Shown here piece after piece: positions 42,404 to 50,926 of a stretch of 57,851 nt of DNA (position 1 is its first letter; each line of letters begins with the position of its first letter). The notes beneath the pieces were generated by a model. It did no database searches and was not told the DNA's origin. It worked only from the letters and a program-made list of their open reading frames with translations. Location: the NCBI GenBank assembly GCA_964433675.1, contig CAYSSJ010000019.1, forward strand, positions 1 through 57,851. Reading direction: 5' to 3'. The translations under genes and the position numbers were made by a program. The stretch is from CAYSSJ01 sp964433675. GTDB taxonomy: Bacteria > Cloacimonadota > Cloacimonadia > Cloacimonadales > TCS61.

Positions 42404-43192
42404 ATGGCAAAAAAACTCGGCTTGGTTTTAGGTGGTGGCGGAATTCGCGGTATGGCACATATTGGTGTACTGAAGATCATTGACGAATTAGGTATCAAAT
42501 TCGATGCGATCTCGGGTTGTAGCATTGGAAGTATGATAGGCGCTTTATATGCAGCGGGGAAATCCGCTCTGGAAATAGAGGAGTATGTCTTGGAACATTC
42601 TTTATTGGATGTGTTCGATCTTTCGTTTTCCAAATTGGGGATCAAAAAAACCAAGAAACTAGAAGAAACAATCGAAGAATTCACTGGAGTTACAACATTC
42701 GAGGAATTGAAAATGCCACTTTATATCAATGCTAGCAGCATAAGTACGGGAAAAGAACGAGTTTTTCATCAAGGAGATCTCTTTACAGCTATTCGCGCAA
42801 GTATCGCTGTGCCGGGGCTTTTTGCGCCTCTGGAATTGGAAGACAATTATTTTGTCGATGGTGGAGTTCATAATTTATGCCCTTTCCCAATCTTACCTAA
42901 TTATATCAATAAATACCTCATCATCAATGTCTCTGATTACGAAACTTTTGATATAGATGACAAGATTTCATTGCTAGATCTTTTGGAAACTAGTGTCAGA
43001 ATTATGCAGAATGAGATTATGAAACTACGCCTGAGGAGTATAAAAAAGTCAGATTATCTGATACTAACACCGGAAGTAAAAGAATATCGCACGCTGGAAG
43101 ATAAAAAGAAATTCCCCGAGATTTTGAAAGAAGGTGAAGTAGAAGCGAATAAGAGAATCGAAGATATTAAACGATTCTGCAAAGTAAAATAG
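42404..43192 (+). CDS. Patatin-like phospholipase
   Basis: 262 residues from the ATG at 42404, with a strong GGAGG ribosome binding site. Patatin motifs are the oxyanion loop GGGGIRG, the nucleophile elbow GCSIGS (GxSxG) and the DGG dyad in YFVDGGVHN. This is the cytoplasmic RssA/NTE-like form without a signal peptide, likely a lysophospholipase or lipid acyl hydrolase. It follows the aldolase gene by 26 bases; a functional link to methylthioadenosine salvage is not evident. Confidence 0.9.
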   Translation: MAKKLGLVLGGGGIRGMAHIGVLKIIDELGIKFDAISGCSIGSMIGALYAAGKSALEIEEYVLEHSLLDVFDLSFSKLGIKKTKKLEETIEEFTGVTTFEELKMPLYINASSISTGKERVFHQGDLFTAIRASIAVPGLFAPLELEDNYFVDGGVHNLCPFPILPNYINKYLIINVSDYETFDIDDKISLLDLLETSVRIMQNEIMKLRLRSIKKSDYLILTPEVKEYRTLEDKKKFPEILKEGEVEANKRIEDIKRFCKVK

Positions 43193-43266
43193 CTGAGGTT
43201 GAGTTTTTAGCATATTATTTTTCAGCATGTTAAACCATCTTTTCTTAGTTGCTCTTGTTTTATCGT

Positions 43267-43294
43267 TTGACAAAACTAATATGATCCATAAAAA
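43267..43294 (+). promoter_or_regulatory. Candidate promoter of the small gene at 43322
   Basis: TTGACA (43267-43272), 16 bases, TAAAAA (43289-43294), about 28 bases before the start codon. The spacing to the ATG is short, so the mRNA leader would hold little more than the AGAGGTGAT ribosome binding site. Confidence 0.4.
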
Positions 43295-43321
43295 ATGCAG
43301 AAAAAAAGAGAGGTGATAAAA

Positions 43322-43543
43322 ATGACTATAATCGAAATTGAAGAAAATCGGTTCATAAATCTGAATAATATTTTCAAATTCGATATTATTCCGGTAGAGA
43401 GTAACAAATGTTATGTCCGTTTTCATAATTATGAAGACAGTTATGCCAACAGTAAGGAATTCGATTCTATCAAAGAAGCTCGGGAATGGATAAAGATACG
43501 GATCATCCGCGCTGCAAATACAAACGAAGTCTTAGAACTGTAG
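43322..43543 (+). CDS. Small protein of unknown function
   Basis: 73 residues from the ATG at 43322, preceded by AGAGGTGAT. A start at 43295 would add nine residues but lacks a site. The protein begins MTIIEIEENRFINLNNIFKF and ends with a helical segment (SIKEAREWIKIRIIRAAN), so a small alpha/beta fold is likely. No family was recognised. An imperfect inverted repeat (TACTG...CAGTA) lies at 43561-43585, between it and the amidohydrolase gene. Confidence 0.5.
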   Translation: MTIIEIEENRFINLNNIFKFDIIPVESNKCYVRFHNYEDSYANSKEFDSIKEAREWIKIRIIRAANTNEVLEL

Positions 43544-43614
43544 CATTTTTTAGTATCCAATACTGTCTGAAAGCGTGCAGTCAGTATAATAAGGTATAGA
43601 GAAAGGAGTACCGC

Positions 43615-44844
43615 ATGTCCGAAAGAGAAATCCTCATCAAAGCAAAAGTTCTATTTGATGGGAAGCAAAAGCTTGAGAATAAGATCATCGAAGTTCAAGG
43701 TAATATCATCTCCAATATTCAGGATGCCGATAATATAAAGGCCGATTATGAGGGGATAGTTACCCCGGCTTTTATAGATGCACACTCTCATATAGGTATG
43801 GATAGAGAAGGTGAACCATGGCAGGAATCGGAGACTAACGATGTTTTAGATCAATTCAATCCGCTCAATGACCCGATGAACAGCATCTATTTTGATGATA
43901 GAGCTTTCAAAGATGCAGTGGATTTCGGAGTTTTGTATAGCTGTGTAGTACCCGGTAGCGGAAATCTTATCGGAGGCAGATCCAAAATAATCAGAAATTA
44001 CGCCAAAAACCGCAAAGATGCACTTTTGGTAGATCATGGATTCAAAATGGCGCTGGGATTCAATCCCAGATCCACATTAGATTGGAAAGGTAAACGACCC
44101 AATACCCGAATGGGTGTCTATGCTCTATTGGAGCAGAAACTCGATGATGTTCTGCAAAAACGGGAGAAAAATGAAATTGCCAAACAGAAGAAAATGTTAG
44201 CTCTCGTGAAAAAAAGAAAAGATGAGAAAATCAACGAAGAAGAATTCAAGGAAGAACAGCGAATTATCGATCAAGAGTATAAACTGGAGTTTTCTTCAGA
44301 GGAAATGGCATATTATGAGCTTTTGACCGGTGAAAAGACCGCAAAAGTACATGTACACAAGGAAGATGATGTCTACTATCTTATCCATCTGGTCGATAAG
44401 TATAAGATCAAAGTAACTGCTGAGCACACTTGTGATGTTTTTAATCAAAGTGTTTTCGAAGATTTGGCTGAGCATGATATCCCGATAGTATACGGACCAC
44501 TGGGTTCCGTCGGCTACAAAGTTGAGCTCAAACACGCCTATTATCAGAATGCAAAGATGCTGATGGAATCAAAAGCCAAGTATGGATTGATGACCGATCA
44601 TCCGGTCATCCACACCATCGGTATTAGAGATTCGCTCAAGTTCTTTATGATCCATGGAATGTCCGAAGAAGATGCCATATCGCTTATCACATTGAAGAAT
44701 GCTCAAATTTTGGGTATAGATAATGTTTTGGGAAGCTTGGAAGCGAACAAAATCGCCAGTTTAACGGTTTGGAACGATAACCCTCTACATCTGAGAGCAT
44801 ACCCCAAAATGGTAATGGGCGAAGGAAGAATACTCAGAGGATAG
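43615..44844 (+). CDS. Amidohydrolase, imidazolonepropionase-like
   Basis: 409 residues of the metal-dependent amidohydrolase superfamily (COG1228-like). The metal motif FIDAHSHIG and the later histidines in KVTAEHTC, LMTDHPVIH and the terminal TVWNDNPLHLRAYP are visible. A long charged, probably coiled-coil insertion (about residues 170-225, rich in K/E: QKKMLALVKKRKDEKINEEE) interrupts the barrel. GAAAGGAG precedes the ATG and a terminator follows. The substrate is unknown; peptide-like or cyclic amide compounds are typical of relatives. Confidence 0.82.
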   Translation: MSEREILIKAKVLFDGKQKLENKIIEVQGNIISNIQDADNIKADYEGIVTPAFIDAHSHIGMDREGEPWQESETNDVLDQFNPLNDPMNSIYFDDRAFKDAVDFGVLYSCVVPGSGNLIGGRSKIIRNYAKNRKDALLVDHGFKMALGFNPRSTLDWKGKRPNTRMGVYALLEQKLDDVLQKREKNEIAKQKKMLALVKKRKDEKINEEEFKEEQRIIDQEYKLEFSSEEMAYYELLTGEKTAKVHVHKEDDVYYLIHLVDKYKIKVTAEHTCDVFNQSVFEDLAEHDIPIVYGPLGSVGYKVELKHAYYQNAKMLMESKAKYGLMTDHPVIHTIGIRDSLKFFMIHGMSEEDAISLITLKNAQILGIDNVLGSLEANKIASLTVWNDNPLHLRAYPKMVMGEGRILRG

Positions 44845-44852
44845 ATAATAGT

Positions 44853-44880
44853 GGGGAGACTTCGCTCTCCCCCCTTTTTT
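44853..44880 (+). terminator. Intrinsic terminator after the amidohydrolase gene
   Basis: A 7-bp GC-rich stem (GGGGAGA at 44853-44859, TCTCCCC at 44866-44872) with loop CTTCGC, then CC and six T. The hairpin also lies just downstream of the convergent minus-strand operon but lacks a T-run in that direction. Confidence 0.88.
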
Positions 44881-44892
44881 ATGTATTTCTTC

Positions 44893-45921
44893 TTAATCAT
44901 CCGCCAGCTCTAATAAAGTGGCTATAATGTCACTATTTTGGTTAGTATTATAAACAAAGGGTTCACAATTGTTATGGAACAAGATCAAGATTGTTTCTGC
45001 TTTTCTTTTTTTATCATGATTCAGGATAGATTCCCCAACTTTTTTTATTTTCTCTTCATAATTTTTTGGATAAAACTTGGGCAGTTGGAATTTGTCCAGT
45101 TTATTCCAAATTCTATTACATTGTTCATCGGTGATAAACTGCTTCTTGTTGCTAAAAATCGCCGCCGCTCTTAGCCCAATCGCAACTGCAAAACCGTGAG
45201 CTAAGCGGTAATCAGAAACTGATTCCAATATATGCGCAAATGTGTGTCCCAGATTCAGAAGCCGACGAATGCCGCTGTCATGCAAATCTTGCGAGCAGAT
45301 CTCCATTTTGGTTTGGATAGCAGTTTCGATCAATTTTCTGTTATCTTTCTTATCTAATACTTCATCCAGATTTGAAAGTGGTAAAAATGACATTTTTACA
45401 ATTTCGACCATTCCTGCTTGCATATTTTCTTCCGATAAAGTCCTCAGGAAATTTGTATCTATGATGATTTGCTCTGCTGGGAAAAAGCTTCCGATCATAT
45501 TTTTGCATCCTCCATAGTTTAATCCCGTTTTCCCACCTAGGGCTGCATCTACCATAGCCAGAAGTGTAGTTGGCACTAATCTCAATCTAACTCCACGCTT
45601 GAAAGTGCTTGCGGCAAATGCGGCCATATCGGTCGTAATACCACCACCGATAGCGTATAATATCGTATTCCTCCCCACTTCTCGTTCATATAGAAAATCA
45701 TAAATCTTGGTTAGACTAGCCAAGTTTTTTGTCTGTTCAGAAGCATGATATTTGTATATTTTATTTGTTTCTACTTTATCAGACAATAATTTTGGATATA
45801 GCTCATATACATTTGCATCTATGATAAACACACTATCATGATCTTCAAGTAATACTTCTTTGGTTGTGTTTGCAAATATAATTTCTGTCGTACTATTTCG
45901 GAGATTGTATAGCTTTTTCAC
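44893..45921 (-). CDS. AroB-family cyclase, probable 3-dehydroquinate synthase
   Basis: 342 residues. NAD-binding and catalytic motifs of dehydroquinate synthases are present: AIGGGITTDMAAFAASTFKRG, LVPTTLLAMVDAALGGKTGLN, KNMIGSFFPAEQIIID, GMVEIVK, and the metal histidine segment LNLGHTFAHILES. The usual HGExVA motif reads HGFAVA: the second metal-site histidine is kept, but the neighbouring Glu is Phe. The gene is the last of the surface-polysaccharide operon and overlaps the flippase end by 29 bases. It could be an ordinary AroB or a related sugar phosphate cyclase that makes a cyclitol precursor. Confidence 0.78.
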   Translation of the reverse strand: MKKLYNLRNSTTEIIFANTTKEVLLEDHDSVFIIDANVYELYPKLLSDKVETNKIYKYHASEQTKNLASLTKIYDFLYEREVGRNTILYAIGGGITTDMAAFAASTFKRGVRLRLVPTTLLAMVDAALGGKTGLNYGGCKNMIGSFFPAEQIIIDTNFLRTLSEENMQAGMVEIVKMSFLPLSNLDEVLDKKDNRKLIETAIQTKMEICSQDLHDSGIRRLLNLGHTFAHILESVSDYRLAHGFAVAIGLRAAAIFSNKKQFITDEQCNRIWNKLDKFQLPKFYPKNYEEKIKKVGESILNHDKKRKAETILILFHNNCEPFVYNTNQNSDIIATLLELADD

Positions 45922-47380
45922 TTTTACGCTCCCTGATAAGCGACATGATTTTATGCAACTCTTTGTTATTCTTCAAAGTTTGATATAATACCAATAATAA
46001 TATAAGATAAAATGTTGTTTTAATGAACAATACTGTCAAACTAAAAGCAACAAGGAAATTTATCACAGACGCTAACGCAAGCAGAGCCAATCCGGCAAAT
46101 AGCAACCAAAGAGGATATTTTAGTTTATAAGTCCAAACAGCTATGAAATAATTTATCATCAAGATAACGAAGTAAGCAAATACAGAGGCAATGCCAGCCC
46201 CAAAAAAACCGTATTTGGGTATCAATACAAAATTCAGACCGATATTTAGAAGCGAACCCACTACCACTGCCAGAGTAATAATTCCTGCTTTTTGATGAGC
46301 ATAGTAGTAAACATTCACAATATGAAATACACCATATAGAAAAGCAGATATTACTCCTGCAAACACAATTTGATATGCCATTACATATTCTACATCGATA
46401 ATAAAGTGGAAGATTTCTTGAGAATAGGAGATGATCAAAGCTCCGAAAATAGAGCCGAAAATGAGATAATACTTAAACATATTTCGATTAATTTCTTTCG
46501 CTCGTTTACTTTTTGATCTTTTCATCGCTGCTGGTAAATAGACCAAGCTGACCAAAGAAACCAAAAAATGCATTATCATACCGATGCGATAACCGGCGGA
46601 ATAGATTCCGACATCATGAAGTGTATTTGGCGAGAGATAAGTGAGCATATAGCGGTCAGATGATTGCAAAATCAGCATCGCAATCGTTCCGGGTATCATC
46701 ACAATACCAAACCTCATCATTGAAGTAATAATAGCTATTGAAAAATACTTTTTATCCGCATTCTCTAACTTATAATTATGCATTACCCTGATGATTTTAT
46801 AAAAAGAGATCAATGCAGCCACAAAAGTACCGCTAGCCAGAAATGTAAAATACAACTCCAAACTGAATTTATTCTGCCAAACGAAGATGATTATCAAGAT
46901 CAGAGCTATTAGATTATGTAGCGTGCTAATGATAGCATAAGAGCGAGATTTCTCCATAATGTTCAAAAATCCGGTTGAAATAGAGAATATAGTATTAAAA
47001 AAAAGTATAATCGCAAGTGGTATAAAAAGATGAGAATAGCTCTGATCGCGCAATAACAAGCTGGATAGTTCAGATCTAAACACTATCATCAATATGGAGA
47101 ATATAATCCCTGTTACAGTAAGAATTAGATATACTGATGATATCAAAGAAAATCTATAGGCCTCCGTTTTCACTTCGTAAAAATGAGAAAATAGTGCCTG
47201 TCTCAGACCGATAAGAACTATCATACTTGCTAAAGCGAAAAATATCATCAGGTTTGTATAGACTGCATATTCTGCCGGAACAAGATAGTGGGTGAATATC
47301 GGCAGTAATATAACCAGCAATATTTTATTAAACAGATTGCCTGCTGCATATTCTATGGTTTTTTTCAGGTATTTATTCAT
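45893..47380 (-). CDS. Polysaccharide flippase (Wzx/MATE-like)
   Basis: 495 residues with 12-14 hydrophobic helices and the N-terminal signature of lipid-linked oligosaccharide flippases (TIEYAAGNLFNKILLVILLP, then FTHYLVPAEYAVYTN). It moves undecaprenyl-linked repeat units across the inner membrane. The start overlaps the end of the glycosyltransferase gene by 4 bases. No Wzy polymerase was recognised in the window. Confidence 0.88.
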   Translation of the reverse strand: MNKYLKKTIEYAAGNLFNKILLVILLPIFTHYLVPAEYAVYTNLMIFFALASMIVLIGLRQALFSHFYEVKTEAYRFSLISSVYLILTVTGIIFSILMIVFRSELSSLLLRDQSYSHLFIPLAIILFFNTIFSISTGFLNIMEKSRSYAIISTLHNLIALILIIIFVWQNKFSLELYFTFLASGTFVAALISFYKIIRVMHNYKLENADKKYFSIAIITSMMRFGIVMIPGTIAMLILQSSDRYMLTYLSPNTLHDVGIYSAGYRIGMIMHFLVSLVSLVYLPAAMKRSKSKRAKEINRNMFKYYLIFGSIFGALIISYSQEIFHFIIDVEYVMAYQIVFAGVISAFLYGVFHIVNVYYYAHQKAGIITLAVVVGSLLNIGLNFVLIPKYGFFGAGIASVFAYFVILMINYFIAVWTYKLKYPLWLLFAGLALLALASVINFLVAFSLTVLFIKTTFYLILLLVLYQTLKNNKELHKIMSLIRERKSEKAIQSPK

Positions 47381-48417
47381 TTCTCCAAAACTCGATCGTA
47401 TATTTGCTTAGTTTGCTCAGCAATAATTGGCCAAATGTAATTAGCTCTGATATGCTCCTTTAACCTGTCTGAACGGCTTTGATTCAGAGCAGTTTCTATT
47501 TTAGCAACAATGTCTGGAACACTATCGGGATTGGGATAAAGTACCATATCCTCGAAATATTCTCTGGTTCCACCCTTGGGAGTGATTACTATATTTGCAC
47601 CTGTCAATCCGGCTTCCAGAGCAGCTCTGCCGGGAGTTTCGTATCTGGTGGGTAAAATAAAAGTATGAGAGGCAGCATAAGCTGATTCCAATAGGAGATC
47701 ATCATGTTCCAACCACTCGATCAATTTGATATTCTTAGATTTTTCTATGGCTTCTCTGCACCATTTTCCTTCCTTATTGTTCAGAACATCAGCTATGATA
47801 ACAGCCGGATGATCGATTCTTTGCAAAGCTTTAATAATATTTTTGCCATTTTTTCGATATGGTCCCAAATGCCCTACATACAAGATGAAATTCTTTATCC
47901 CGTATTTCTTCTCAAAAAGCTTAGCATCAGCATGGTAAAAACGCTCTTCCACTCCATTTGGGATAACTTCGAAATTAGCCGGAGATAAGCCAAGTCCCTT
48001 TTGCAAGAGCAAAGATTCACTTTCGGTATTCGGCAAGATATATTCTGCTTGTTCACAAACGTTTTTTGTAAGTGTATAGTCAGAGTAAGATCGGATGAAG
48101 AGTTTCTGCCACAAAGAATCCAATCTATTATACAGACGAAGAGTAGCAGCTTTGTGATTGCTAAAAAAAATTGGATTTACCACATATTTTATTTTCTTCA
48201 AATTCAGATTGTTAGCCAGTGGAAATGTACTGACACTTGCATTGAAAATATGAAACAAATCCGTATCAGATGCATATTTTTCTTGTTCATCCCACATATC
48301 GAATAGTTTCACTTCGATTCCCATCTTTTGCAACTGCCTCGCCATATGTTTGATTTTGTAGGTAGGACCACCTTTGTTAATGTTCAAGCTCTGATAAGAA
48401 GCCAGAAAAATCCTCAT
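47377..48417 (-). CDS. GT4-family glycosyltransferase
   Basis: 346 residues, GT-B fold. The N-terminal acceptor domain begins MRIFLASYQSLNINKGGPTYK; the hinge VIPNGVEERFYH precedes a donor-binding domain with ILYVGHLGPYRKNGKNIIKAL and TRYETPGRAALEAGLTGANIV, where the E(x7)E-type motif is PGRAALEAGL. It is a retaining glycosyltransferase of the surface glycan pathway. It overlaps both neighbours by 4 bases; donor and acceptor sugars are unknown. Confidence 0.88.
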   Translation of the reverse strand: MRIFLASYQSLNINKGGPTYKIKHMARQLQKMGIEVKLFDMWDEQEKYASDTDLFHIFNASVSTFPLANNLNLKKIKYVVNPIFFSNHKAATLRLYNRLDSLWQKLFIRSYSDYTLTKNVCEQAEYILPNTESESLLLQKGLGLSPANFEVIPNGVEERFYHADAKLFEKKYGIKNFILYVGHLGPYRKNGKNIIKALQRIDHPAVIIADVLNNKEGKWCREAIEKSKNIKLIEWLEHDDLLLESAYAASHTFILPTRYETPGRAALEAGLTGANIVITPKGGTREYFEDMVLYPNPDSVPDIVAKIETALNQSRSDRLKEHIRANYIWPIIAEQTKQIYDRVLEK

Positions 48418-49934
48418 CGCTGCATCCTTCCTTTCATACTTTCAAAATTGTACAACAGATCCCGCCAATGTAATCTGCGCATTTGCTTCCTCTCTTTGCT
48501 GATCCCTTTTGGGAATTCTTCCCAATCCAGCTCAGCCAATCTCTTAGCTATATTTAGCTTAGTTAGCGTTTCTTTACCATTATTACTTATCAGGAAAAAA
48601 TCTTCATCATGTTTGTCCTCGCAGAATAGTTTGCCGTCCTCAAGTCTTGTTGTGTGAGTTTTTTTCCATCTCTGTTGCCACCACTCGGCATATTCAGAGA
48701 AACTTGGTTGCCAGGTACTTTCCTTATCTATAAGTGAGAAGATAAACTCTATCACTTCATTTTTTTGCCGATGTGGATGATAATAGAATAAAGCAGGTTG
48801 ATGAAGAGCAAACTCATTTTCTAATACCATCTTATAATAAGCTTTCATCTCTTTTCCGGAAAAATGCGACCTCAGAAGCCGCCCGATGCTGATAGGATGG
48901 ATGGGAATCTGTAACACCGTGGAGTAATTATTATCTATGATAGGATAAAAAGGAAGATCATCATAATCCAGCGAAAACTCCGAGGAATAATCGAATTCCA
49001 GATCTTCTATCGCTTTCGCCAGATTTATGTTCCAAGAACCAAAAGGAGCGGCAAATCCATGGGGATGTATTCCCACCTTGTTCAACTTATCCAATCCCGT
49101 TTTCAGATTATCATAATTTGATTGATAATCGGGAAATACCTTGTGTCTAAAGCAATGCAATCCGATCTCTTGCAATTCGAAACCGGCATAAACTTCTTTC
49201 AATCGTTCAGGCGAAACTGTATCTACAAACCAGGTGGCTTTGATCTGGTAGTCTGAACACAATTCATATACTGACATAGCATCTTCTTTGCTGCAATAAT
49301 CAGTATCGAGTCTGAACAGGAACGCATTTTTGTGGTCCGCCGGATAATACCATCTACGCACAAACGGTATATTAATCAAATCATGAGCGTATTTGAGAAT
49401 CTGCACAACGAGCTGGCGAATTTTTCCTTTCGACACCTTAGAAACCTGCTCGGAAGGCAGCTCACTCCGCTCGGCATAAAAACGCTTCCGCCTGCTATCA
49501 GAATTCATCAAAACCGAGTTCAAATCAAAAGGTAGAAGGATGATATATCCGTTACCATAAGATTCTATCGATATCTTGAAGGTTCGATCGAGATAATTGA
49601 TACTTTTTAAATCATAGAAATCGCAAAAAATATCTGTCAATCCTAAGTGTTGCAAGCATGAATCTTCTTCCGGGACTAAATATTTTACTTTCCTTTTTTT
49701 GAATCTCGCTTTGAACATTTCCCGATATGCACGAGGTTCCAAGATTGCCACTTTCCCATCTGAAACATGTTCCAATATCGCTTCTTTGTCTTGTTTGTCT
49801 TTCAACGCGGGTATTATGATAATGGGAAAATCGTTCAACTCTGGTAATGATAAATATAAATAGGAGCACCCTTCTTGTTTTAAAATCCTTTCCCAGCCGT
49901 AGTTTGCAGATCGGAGTCCGATAGACAGTTTCAA
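48414..49934 (-). CDS. NodB-like polysaccharide deacetylase-family protein
   Basis: 506 residues. An N-terminal part of about 200 residues without a clear family precedes a NodB-like domain: FLFRLDTDYCSKED (catalytic Asp pair, motif 1), GLHCFRHKVF (metal histidines, motif 2) and GFAAPFGSWN (motif 3). The region after it (about 440-506) is helical and basic. No signal peptide, so it may act on cytoplasmic or lipid-linked sugars. It is embedded between two GT4 genes with 4-base overlaps, so N-deacetylation of a nascent glycan is the likely role. Confidence 0.75.
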   Translation of the reverse strand: MKLSIGLRSANYGWERILKQEGCSYLYLSLPELNDFPIIIIPALKDKQDKEAILEHVSDGKVAILEPRAYREMFKARFKKRKVKYLVPEEDSCLQHLGLTDIFCDFYDLKSINYLDRTFKISIESYGNGYIILLPFDLNSVLMNSDSRRKRFYAERSELPSEQVSKVSKGKIRQLVVQILKYAHDLINIPFVRRWYYPADHKNAFLFRLDTDYCSKEDAMSVYELCSDYQIKATWFVDTVSPERLKEVYAGFELQEIGLHCFRHKVFPDYQSNYDNLKTGLDKLNKVGIHPHGFAAPFGSWNINLAKAIEDLEFDYSSEFSLDYDDLPFYPIIDNNYSTVLQIPIHPISIGRLLRSHFSGKEMKAYYKMVLENEFALHQPALFYYHPHRQKNEVIEFIFSLIDKESTWQPSFSEYAEWWQQRWKKTHTTRLEDGKLFCEDKHDEDFFLISNNGKETLTKLNIAKRLAELDWEEFPKGISKERKQMRRLHWRDLLYNFESMKGRMQR

Positions 49935-50911
49935 GACAAATCACCAATTATCGATAAAAGTTTCTCAGCTCTCTTTTGCAATGGAAACTTCTGCGCTCTG
50001 CTGATCACCTTCTCTCTATCAGTTTTACCCGCAGCTTTTTTTATAGCATCCAGAGTGGCATCTGCATCACCGAACGGCACTTTGAAGCCACAATCTCCTA
50101 CGATCTCCGGCATTGCTCCCCTATCTGTGATCACCGGTATACAACCTCTGCTCATCGATTCGAGCAACGCCAAGCCAAAAGACTCACGATATGATAGTTG
50201 GCAATACACGGAAGCTTGTTCGTATAGTTCAAAGAGATCTTCTCTTGGAATCGGACCGGTAAAGATTAGATTAGGTGCGATACTACGCAGATAAGAAGCT
50301 ATATCCTCATCGTAATGACCGACTATGATACAGGTATGATCGGTAAGCTGAGCACAAGCTTTGGCAAAAGTATCCAAACCTTTCAAAATATAGGTCAGAG
50401 CTGGTTGTTTGACTGCATTCCCAACCGTGAGCACCAGCTTAGTTTTATGCGTGTTTGAGTTTTTGTCGAAATCCAAACCGAGAGGAACAACTTCTATTTT
50501 TTGTGCATCAGCATATTTTTCCACTTCTTTTTTACTAAACTCGGAAACAACCAAAATTTTATCAGCATTTTGCAAGACCCATCTTACTTTCAGTGCAGAA
50601 TGCCAGCTATTAATACCGCCATATTTTATCCAGGGTAGAGAAGCAGTCTCATAACCGCCCACAAAGACAACTGTAGGTTTGGAGTGCTTTTGGGCAAGAT
50701 GTAGCGTGACCAGGGCAGTAAAGTCGGCAAACAAAACATAGACAAGATCGGATTGGGCTACCATATTTTCTAGCTTGAGCCATTTTTTCAGATTGGTTTT
50801 CTTAGTAATAAAGAGTGATCGAACCTCAAAGTGTTTCTTTAATATTTCGAGATCATCATTGATATAGGTAGAGGAGTCATAAGAAGAGACGAATAGTATT
50901 TTCTTAGCCAT
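49931..50911 (-). CDS. GT4-family glycosyltransferase
   Basis: 326 residues. It starts MAKKILFVSSYDSS and shows the GT-B donor-site pattern SYRESFGLALLESMSRGCIPVI followed by RGAMPEIVGDCGF. Its N-terminal domain is short (about 150 residues), which is typical of surface-glycan GT4 enzymes. It starts 15 bases after the propeller-protein gene (transcription order) and overlaps the deacetylase-like gene by 4 bases. Confidence 0.88.
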   Translation of the reverse strand: MAKKILFVSSYDSSTYINDDLEILKKHFEVRSLFITKKTNLKKWLKLENMVAQSDLVYVLFADFTALVTLHLAQKHSKPTVVFVGGYETASLPWIKYGGINSWHSALKVRWVLQNADKILVVSEFSKKEVEKYADAQKIEVVPLGLDFDKNSNTHKTKLVLTVGNAVKQPALTYILKGLDTFAKACAQLTDHTCIIVGHYDEDIASYLRSIAPNLIFTGPIPREDLFELYEQASVYCQLSYRESFGLALLESMSRGCIPVITDRGAMPEIVGDCGFKVPFGDADATLDAIKKAAGKTDREKVISRAQKFPLQKRAEKLLSIIGDLS

Positions 50912-50926
50912 ATTGCCTACACTAAA

